Source: Bacteroidia bacterium (lineage in GTDB: Bacteria; Bacteroidota; Bacteroidia; Bacteroidales; Dysgonomonadaceae). From it: DNA of 10,570 bases. A model generated the notes under the pieces. It made no database searches. It was given only the letters and a program-made list of their open reading frames with translations, and was not told where the DNA came from. Position 1 is the stretch's first letter. Each line of letters starts with the position of its first letter. Shown here piece after piece: positions 6,061-10,570 of the stretch. The translations under genes were made by a program, and so were the position numbers. The stretch lies in contig JAUNRY010000056.1 of NCBI GenBank assembly GCA_030539475.1, positions 1-10,570 of the forward strand. The letters are read 5' to 3'.

Positions 6061-6693
6061 ATGAAACCCGACAGTTTGATTTTCGATATGGACGGAACCC
6101 TTTGGGATAACGTGGATACCTACGTAACTGTTTGGAACAAAGGATTGGAAGTGAAAGAATATGCCAACCGGGTTAATCGCGGCGATTTGCTCGGACTGAT
6201 GGGAAAGGAAGCGCGTGTGATGCTCAACTCCATTCTTCCCGAAGGCTCAACAGAAGCTCAAAATGAGTTGTTTGATGAGGTAATACGGCAATATCAGTTG
6301 TTTGTGCCCCGCATGAAACCAACCATATACGAAGGCGTTTACGAAGGGCTTGAAAAATTATCGCACAAATATCCGCTTTTCCTGCTCAGCAATTGCGAAG
6401 AAGGCGGATTGGTGAATTTCATGAAGCATACCAATACAACCCACCTGTTTAACGATTACATGGAGCACGGCCAAAACCTGCAGCCAAAATCGTTTAACAT
6501 GAAGCTGCTCAAAGAACGAAACGGCCTGCAAACCCCGGTGTATATCGGCGATACCGATTCCGACAGCAAAGCCTCGGCCCAGGCAGGTGTGCCGTTTGTG
6601 TTTATGGCCTACGGTTTCGGAAATACAAACAATTATGCCCTCAGGTTCGACACCTTTCCCGCGCTCGTCGATTATTATATGAATTTGGTTTGA
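6061..6693 (+). CDS. HAD-superfamily hydrolase (phosphoglycolate phosphatase-like)
   Basis: A 210-residue haloacid-dehalogenase-type phosphatase. Motif I is FDMDGTLWD with nucleophile D9 and acid D11. Motif II is LFLLSNC (S110), motif III is K143 in QPKSFNMK, and motif IV is GDTDSD (163-168), which binds magnesium. A helical cap (about 15-85) sits between motifs I and II, as in class C1 enzymes such as phosphoglycolate phosphatase and beta-phosphoglucomutase. Substrate is not predictable beyond a small phosphate ester. I prefer the ATG at 6061 because the alternative at 6046 (five codons earlier) lies within a few bases of the predicted transcription start and adds residues before the core strand. 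Leaderless initiation at 6046 remains possible. It is divergent from the lipid kinase gene. Confidence 0.9.
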   Translation: MKPDSLIFDMDGTLWDNVDTYVTVWNKGLEVKEYANRVNRGDLLGLMGKEARVMLNSILPEGSTEAQNELFDEVIRQYQLFVPRMKPTIYEGVYEGLEKLSHKYPLFLLSNCEEGGLVNFMKHTNTTHLFNDYMEHGQNLQPKSFNMKLLKERNGLQTPVYIGDTDSDSKASAQAGVPFVFMAYGFGNTNNYALRFDTFPALVDYYMNLV

Positions 6694-6742
6694 GCTTTTC
6701 AGTCAAACGGTCTATTGTCTATGTTTTTTTGTCTTAAATAAT

Positions 6743-8218
6743 ATGCAAAGTGGTTTTATCCTCGTAGTTATTGCAGCCTATTTCTTGCTGCTGATGTTTA
6801 TTTCGTACCTCACCAGCCGAAAAGGTGCAGGCAACGACGCCTTTTTTCGCGCCAATAAATCGTCGAAATGGTACGTGGTGGCATTCGGCATGATTGGCAC
6901 ATCCATCTCGGGCGTAACGTTCGTATCCGTTCCCGGAATGGTGCGCAACCTCGACATGACGTACATGCAAATGGTGCTGGGCTTCTTTTTCGGATACTTG
7001 GTTATTGCTTACGTGTTGTTGCCGCTCTATTACAAGCTGAACCTGACAACTATTTACGGCTACCTCCACCGGCGATACGGCAGAAACTCCTACAAAACCG
7101 GAGCGTGGTTTTTCCTGCTCTCAAAAATTGTGGGTGCGGCCGCGCGGCTATACCTGGTGGCGTTTATTCTGCAAACGCTTGTTTTTGATGCGTGGGGCAT
7201 TCCGTTTGTGGTTACCGTGGTGGGAATAATTCTCATTATCTGGCTGTATAGCCACAAAAGCGGTATTAAAACCATTATCTGGACAGATTGGGTGCAGACA
7301 TTGCTTTTTCTTACCGCGCTGGTGATGATAATCTGGCAGGTAATGATAAGAATCGATTTGAGCTGGGGCGAAACTTTCGCGGCCATCAGCAACAGTCCGC
7401 ATTCGCGTATTTTCGTGTTCGACGATTGGGCCGGCACGCAAAACTTTTTCAAGCAGTTTTTCAGCGGAATGTTTATCACCATTGTAATGACGGGGCTCGA
7501 CCAAGACCAGATGCAAAAGAACCTGACGATAAGGAACCTGAAAGATGCGCAAAAAAACGTAGTGTCTTACGGCTTTGCCTTTGCACCCATAAACCTGCTG
7601 TTTCTGGCGTTGGGCGTGCTGCTGCTCATATTTGCGCAGCAAAACGGCATCGCGCTTCCCGAGGTTTCAGACAACATCCTTCCGGTGATTGCGAGCCAGC
7701 ATCTGGGACAAGTGGTGTTGGGGATTTTTATCGTGGGAATTGTGGCGGCCGCTTTTTCGAGCGCCGACTCGGCCCTCACGGCGCTCACCACATCGTTTTG
7801 CGTGGATATCCTGCAAATGGCGCGAACCGATGATCCCGTCATCGAACGAAAAAACGTGGCAACGCGCCTGCGGGTGCACCTGGCAATCAGTGTGATTTTC
7901 GTGCTAATCATTCTGCTTATCGAAGCCATCGGGTCCGACAGCATTATCACCGCCATTTACAAACTGGCCTCCTACACCTACGGGCCGCTGCTGGGATTGT
8001 ACTTCTGCGGATTGTACACCAAGGTAAAACCCACAGACAGATTTGTGCCTTATGTTGCCATTGCCGCACCCATTATCTGTTTTGTGTTTGAAACGGCGAT
8101 GAAACAGATTTTCAATTATCAGGTGGGATACGAACTGCTGCTTATCAACGCCGCGCTCACCGGAATCGGGCTGTGGATGCTGAGTCTGCGACAGGGCGAC
8201 AAGGCGGCTTTGCGATAG
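6743..8218 (+). CDS. Sodium:solute symporter (SSS family)
   Basis: A 491-residue inner-membrane protein with about 13 hydrophobic segments, the usual length and topology of the SSS (SGLT/PutP) family, which couples sodium entry to solute uptake. The first helix starts at once (FILVVIAAYFLLLMFISYLTS). The family-typical loop GNDAFFRANKSSKWYVVAFG follows, then GTSISGVTFVSVPG. The helix with AAAFSSADSALTA (335-347) appears to align with the Na2 sodium-site helix of vSGLT, with A336, S339 and S340 in place of A361, S364 and S365. The solute (sugar, amino acid, sialic acid or other) cannot be inferred, and neighbours give no catabolic clue. It lies 49 bases after the HAD gene; a T-run upstream (6724-6731) only weakly resembles a -7 box, so read-through from the HAD promoter is possible. 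Confidence 0.92.
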   Translation: MQSGFILVVIAAYFLLLMFISYLTSRKGAGNDAFFRANKSSKWYVVAFGMIGTSISGVTFVSVPGMVRNLDMTYMQMVLGFFFGYLVIAYVLLPLYYKLNLTTIYGYLHRRYGRNSYKTGAWFFLLSKIVGAAARLYLVAFILQTLVFDAWGIPFVVTVVGIILIIWLYSHKSGIKTIIWTDWVQTLLFLTALVMIIWQVMIRIDLSWGETFAAISNSPHSRIFVFDDWAGTQNFFKQFFSGMFITIVMTGLDQDQMQKNLTIRNLKDAQKNVVSYGFAFAPINLLFLALGVLLLIFAQQNGIALPEVSDNILPVIASQHLGQVVLGIFIVGIVAAAFSSADSALTALTTSFCVDILQMARTDDPVIERKNVATRLRVHLAISVIFVLIILLIEAIGSDSIITAIYKLASYTYGPLLGLYFCGLYTKVKPTDRFVPYVAIAAPIICFVFETAMKQIFNYQVGYELLLINAALTGIGLWMLSLRQGDKAALR

Positions 8219-8271
8219 GGAGACAAAGCAAATCTATTTCCGACTGACAAACTTTAAACGTTAAACATCAA

Positions 8272-8868
8272 ATGCTTATAAAATCAGCCGAATTTATCAT
8301 CAGCAACACCAATTACCGGAAATGCCCGCAGGACGGGAAACCGGAATATGCTTTTATCGGGCGTTCCAACGTAGGGAAATCGTCGCTCATCAATATGCTC
8401 ACCAACCGCAAAGGATTGGCCATGACGTCGTCCACGCCGGGAAAAACCATGCTTATCAACCATTTCCTGATCAACGACGAGTGGTATCTGGTGGATTTGC
8501 CGGGATACGGCTATGCCCGCCGGGGAAAAGACAGCCGGGAGAAGTTGCAGAAAATAATCGAAGATTACGTGTTGGAGCGCCGGGAGCTGACATCGCTCTT
8601 CGTGCTGGTGGACAGCCGCCACGAACCGCAGAAAATTGACCTCGAATTTATGGAATGGCTGGGCGAGAACGGTGTTCCGTTCAGCATCGTGTTCACCAAG
8701 GGCGACAAGCAAGGCCCCGTGAGGTTGCAGCAAAACGTGGAAGCGTACAAACAGAAGCTGCTGGAAACGTGGGAAGAACTTCCGCCCGTTTTCGTTACTT
8801 CCGCCGAAAAGAAGCAGGGCAGGGAGGAGCTGCTGGAGTATATTGAGCAGGTAAATAAATCGTTGTGA
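8272..8868 (+). CDS. engB: Ribosome biogenesis GTPase EngB/YsxC
   Basis: A 198-residue single-domain GTPase of the TrmE-Era-EngA-YihA-Septin group, needed for assembly of the large ribosomal subunit in the cytoplasm. All G motifs are present: G1 GRSNVGKSS (30-38), the switch I threonine within TSSTPGKT (52-59), G3 DLPGYGYA (75-82), G4 TKGDK (142-146) and G5 TSAEK (176-180). The YGYARRGK stretch after G3 is diagnostic of YihA/EngB. G4 has glycine where alanine or leucine is commoner (TKxDK), which is tolerated. The start is the only reasonable ATG; no Shine-Dalgarno is seen. It follows the symporter by 53 bases with no visible promoter, so it may share its transcript. A strong GC hairpin lies right after the stop. 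Confidence 0.96.
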   Translation: MLIKSAEFIISNTNYRKCPQDGKPEYAFIGRSNVGKSSLINMLTNRKGLAMTSSTPGKTMLINHFLINDEWYLVDLPGYGYARRGKDSREKLQKIIEDYVLERRELTSLFVLVDSRHEPQKIDLEFMEWLGENGVPFSIVFTKGDKQGPVRLQQNVEAYKQKLLETWEELPPVFVTSAEKKQGREELLEYIEQVNKSL

Positions 8869-8871
8869 TGT

Positions 8872-8900
8872 ACGCACGGCGGCTATACGCCGCCTTGCGT
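8872..8900 (+). terminator. GC-rich hairpin after engB
   Basis: ACGCACGGCGGC (8872-8883) pairs with GCCGCCTTGCGT (8889-8900) with a single mismatch around a TATAC loop, starting three bases after the engB stop. The next bases (GTGTTTCGGGTTGTTTC) are T-rich but have no pure T-run. It could be a terminator for engB or one unit of the palindromic repeat patch that follows. Confidence 0.55.
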
Positions 8901-8929
8901 GTGTTTCGGGTTGTTTCAAAGTTGTAAAG

Positions 8930-9067
8930 CGTGTCTCCGGCAGGCTCAATGGATTTCTCCCTACGGTTGAAATGACGGTTCATTAAAAGTCATCGGAGAG
9001 AGGCGCGGCAAAGCCGTAGCCTCTCTCCGAACAGGCTCGTTACTTCGAGCGCAGGGAGAAGTCTCGT
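8930..9067. repeat. Cluster of REP-like palindromic intergenic sequence
   Basis: The 291 bases between engB and the DUF6261 gene hold no convincing gene but much symmetry. CGGAGAGAGGC (8994-9004) and GCCTCTCTCCG (9019-9029) are perfect 11-bp arms enclosing a second small stem (CGGC-AAA-GCCG, 9006-9016). Flanking this hairpin, GATTTCTCCCTACGGTTGAA (8952-8971, running on to 8977) returns as a diverged inverted copy at 9038-9064, with about 20 of 27 bases matching. CCGGCAGGCTC (8938-8948) recurs directly as CCGAACAGGCTC (9027-9038). The TTTCTCCCT-CGG-GAAATGACG type of sequence resembles dispersed intergenic palindromes seen in many genomes (recollection). The remainder, 9068-9159, shows nothing beyond short palindromes such as CCCATTTGGG (9094-9103). 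Confidence 0.65.
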
Positions 9068-9159
9068 GAAACGCACGGGGAGCGGTCGTTCGTCCCATTT
9101 GGGGCATGCCGGCCAAAACAGTTTACATAGGCCCTATAAACTTTCAGCGGTATCACACG

Positions 9160-9876
9160 TTACACCGCCGGTTCATCATCCGCTATTATCGCCGCTTCTT
9201 TGCCCTGACGAACGGAGAGGCGGGCGGCTTTCATTACTTCGTTCAGGTCGGAATAGAGGTCTTGCCAACCGTCCACCTCGCGCATGGCGGTAACAAAAGC
9301 GAGGTAATTGCGCAAGGCTTTCTCCAGTTTTTTGCGTGCGATGCTGGCGCTTTGGGTTTGGCTAAGTTCCGACTTCACATCCAACCGTTTTGCAGCAATG
9401 GTATCGAAAGCCGTTTTGGCCGCTCTCAGCGCTTCGGCTTCGGGGAGGAGCCCCAGCGTTTCAATATGAGTTGCCGGCTCAGGTTTTACGAGCTCCGCCA
9501 GCAAGTTTTCTATCGATGCGCTCATATCGCCTTTTTTCTGGCGATACAATTTCCCCACCCGTTTAAAAATCAATTGCAACGCAGCGGCGGCTTTCCCTGC
9601 TTCGGAATCGGGAAACACCGCGTTTGCATCCACCATATTCTTCAACCGCTTGTAGCTCTTTTGCACCCGCTGCATGGCGGCATTTTCTTCCTTACTCAAT
9701 CCCGTGGTGGATGCTTTGAGCACCAAAGGCGAGTAAATGTTCAGTTCATTTTCAACTTCCAGAAACAACACGTTTGTTTTGGCGGCTTCCTGACTGTTTT
9801 GCAAGGTTGCATATACCACGTTTCTGCCGATGGTGTCGAGGCCTTTTGTCGAATAGATGCCAAAATTTGTTTTCAT
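9160..9876 (-). CDS. DUF6261 family protein
   Basis: A 238-residue protein, highly helical and alanine/lysine/glutamate-rich, with no signal peptide, membrane segment or catalytic motif. It matches my recollection of DUF6261, a family largely confined to Bacteroidota and of unknown function. Regular heptad-like stretches (KSYKRLKNMVDANAVF, AEALRAAKTAFDTIAAKRL, SIARKKLEKALRNYLAFV) suggest a coiled helical bundle, probably cytoplasmic. The protein-like composition, family resemblance and ATG at 9876 make this strand preferable to the longer open frame on the plus strand, whose product is rich in Cys, His and Phe. No -7 element is seen between this start and the stop of the upstream repeat gene 24 bases away, so it is probably co-transcribed with it from the promoter at 10500-10470. 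The function is unknown. Confidence 0.85.
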   Translation of the reverse strand: MKTNFGIYSTKGLDTIGRNVVYATLQNSQEAAKTNVLFLEVENELNIYSPLVLKASTTGLSKEENAAMQRVQKSYKRLKNMVDANAVFPDSEAGKAAAALQLIFKRVGKLYRQKKGDMSASIENLLAELVKPEPATHIETLGLLPEAEALRAAKTAFDTIAAKRLDVKSELSQTQSASIARKKLEKALRNYLAFVTAMREVDGWQDLYSDLNEVMKAARLSVRQGKEAAIIADDEPAV

Positions 9877-9900
9877 ACTTTTCTTGTTTGTTTTAATGGG

Positions 9901-10446
9901 TTAGGCACGGTAAAATTGAATAGTCATTGAGATTAATGGGAAGTCGGTACGATTTAGTTCACTTGTGAAAAACGCTTCTTTTAACTCTGTTTTTTCTGTT
10001 TTGTGCGTATAAAACACTTTACGCCGATTCGAATTGTCTTTATCACTTGTGGAAACTGCATCCCTTGGATGAGTGATGAATTTTCTACTTGTCGGAAAGG
10101 TTTCCCCGGATTGTGATTTTACTTTTATACTTGTACGGAATACTTCCCATTGTTCCGATTTATGTTTTATACTTGTCCGAAAGCTTTCGCTGAATTCGGG
10201 TTTTGTCTTTTCATTTGGTAGAAGGTCTTCACTGAATATGGATTTGTAATTTATGTATGTAGGAATGTATTCCCTTAATTCGAATATGTATTTTGTGTTT
10301 GTCGGAAGGAGTTTCCGTTGCAATGGTTTTACTCTTATACGTGTCTTCGGGTTAAATGTTAAATAAATGAACGTAAAAAATATTTCCGCTTTACGAACAA
10401 AAGCGAAAGCCGAACGTGGATATGGCATAAAAAGGCGCATTTTCAT
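9901..10446 (-). CDS. Hypothetical protein made of 14-residue tandem repeats
   Basis: A 181-residue basic protein. Residues 1-36 (MKMRLFMPYPRSAFAFVRKA, then a short hydrophobic run IFFTFIYLTF) are followed by at least nine 14-residue units from 37 to 162, for example IKHKSEQWEVFRTS (93-106), IKVKSQSGETFPTS (107-120) and KTEKTELKEAFFTS (149-162). The rough consensus is IKxKSExxExFxTS. The units are strongly diverged, yet the frame has no stop across all of them, and no other long open frame covers the array, which argues that it is translated. The ATG at 10446 is chosen because a perfect promoter ends at 10470; a longer TTG start at 10509 lies upstream of that promoter. It is AT-rich compared with its neighbours. 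The family is not recognised. It may be a structural or secreted repeat protein, or a non-coding array that happens to be open. Confidence 0.6.
   Translation of the reverse strand: MKMRLFMPYPRSAFAFVRKAEIFFTFIYLTFNPKTRIRVKPLQRKLLPTNTKYIFELREYIPTYINYKSIFSEDLLPNEKTKPEFSESFRTSIKHKSEQWEVFRTSIKVKSQSGETFPTSRKFITHPRDAVSTSDKDNSNRRKVFYTHKTEKTELKEAFFTSELNRTDFPLISMTIQFYRA
9961..10338. repeat. Nine degenerate 42-bp tandem repeats with palindromic cores
   Basis: Units start at 9961, 10003, 10045, 10087, 10129, 10171, 10213, 10255 and 10297, each exactly 42 bases, and a partial tenth begins at 10339. On the plus strand they begin with ACTTGT or a variant, followed by a GGAA-N3/4-TTCC-like core, and end in a T-rich block. 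Core palindromes include GGAAAGGTTTCC (10094-10105), CGAAAGCTTTCG (10178-10189), GAAGGTCTTC (10221-10230) and GGAATGTATTCC (10262-10273). No unit is identical to another, so the array is old or under changing selection. Confidence 0.85.
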
Positions 10447-10469
10447 GAGAGAGGCCTGTTTAACAGTTT

Positions 10470-10500
10470 CAAAGATAAGGTTTATTTTAAATAAAAGCAA
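10470..10500 (-). promoter_or_regulatory. Promoter of the repeat-protein/DUF6261 pair
   Basis: On the minus strand TTG (10500-10498) and TATCTTTG (10477-10470) match the Bacteroidota -33 and -7 elements with a 20-base spacer. Transcription should start near 10463, about 17 bases before the ATG at 10446. This is the best-formed minus-strand promoter in the window and fixes the start of the repeat gene. Confidence 0.7.
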
Positions 10501-10557
10501 GGTTTGCAAGAATTTTAATAGAGCATCTTTATTAAGAGAGAAAATTCTTACTCATGC

Positions 10558-10569
10558 GGACTTTAGTCC
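10558..10569. repeat. Short palindrome at the window edge
   Basis: GGACT-TT-AGTCC is a perfect 5-bp inverted repeat ending one base before the window does. It may be the visible part of a longer palindromic element or terminator of the next gene to the right; the sequence stops before this can be judged. Confidence 0.35.
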
Positions 10570-10570
10570 T

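Noticed and set aside
6720..6731. TATGTTTTTTTG as a promoter for the symporter
   Set aside because: The TA and TTTG parts are too far apart, and a shifted reading loses the A; no -33 box is at the right distance.
8284..8949. Minus-strand open frame of 221 codons over engB
   Set aside because: All GTPase motifs lie on the plus strand; the opposite frame is antisense.
9106..9930. Plus-strand open frame of 274 codons, longer than the DUF6261 gene it overlaps
   Set aside because: Its product is rich in Cys, His and Phe with no recognisable domain, whereas the minus strand gives a coherent helical DUF6261-like protein. It is an antisense shadow.
9961..10338. CRISPR array
   Set aside because: The units are contiguous 42-base diverged repeats with no unique spacers, no identical repeats and no cas gene.
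10447..10509. TTG start extending the repeat protein by 21 codons
   Set aside because: It lies upstream of the promoter at 10500-10470 and would not be transcribed from it.

Overview
The window looks like a piece of a Bacteroidota chromosome, probably Bacteroidales. Promoter candidates fit the phylum's -33 TTTG / -7 TAnnTTTG pattern rather than the proteobacterial one. Start codons mostly lack a Shine-Dalgarno sequence. Several families are typical of the phylum: a LysM plus periplasmic-binding-fold envelope protein, a PorT-type outer-membrane barrel, DUF6132 and DUF6261. No rRNA, tRNA, insertion sequence or CRISPR array is visible.

Left part (1-3165): a possible C-terminal scrap of an upstream gene, a small lipoprotein gene (75-365), then a two-gene envelope operon with its own -7 element. 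That operon encodes a secreted protein with four LysM domains and a type-1 periplasmic-binding-like fold (466-2454), followed with no gap by a PorT-family beta-barrel (2455-3141). A perfect hairpin follows.

Centre-left (3217-4806): a compact operon under a near-ideal promoter, with an ArsR/SmtB-type operator palindrome just after the expected transcription start. It encodes a cysteine-rich ArsR-family repressor, a tiny DUF6132 membrane hairpin with a CxxxxC loop, a lipoprotein-anchored thioredoxin (WCGPC) and a DUF302 protein with two cysteines. All four products carry cysteines or thiol chemistry. I infer an inducible envelope thiol/sulfur or metal(loid)-stress module of undescribed function.

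Centre (4990-8868): mostly housekeeping genes. A YegS/BmrU-type lipid kinase (minus strand) and a HAD hydrolase (plus strand) diverge from back-to-back promoters. They are followed by a sodium:solute symporter of unknown substrate and the ribosome-assembly GTPase EngB/YsxC.

Right part (8869-10570): an intergenic patch of palindromic REP-like sequence, then a minus-strand pair. One is a DUF6261 gene (9160-9876). Upstream of it, starting from a textbook promoter, is a gene (9901-10446) built of at least nine degenerate tandem 42-bp units (14 residues each). Most units carry a short DNA palindrome at the same offset, and 42 bp is four helical turns. This array and the ArsR operon are the two most unusual items. 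The window ends in another short palindrome.
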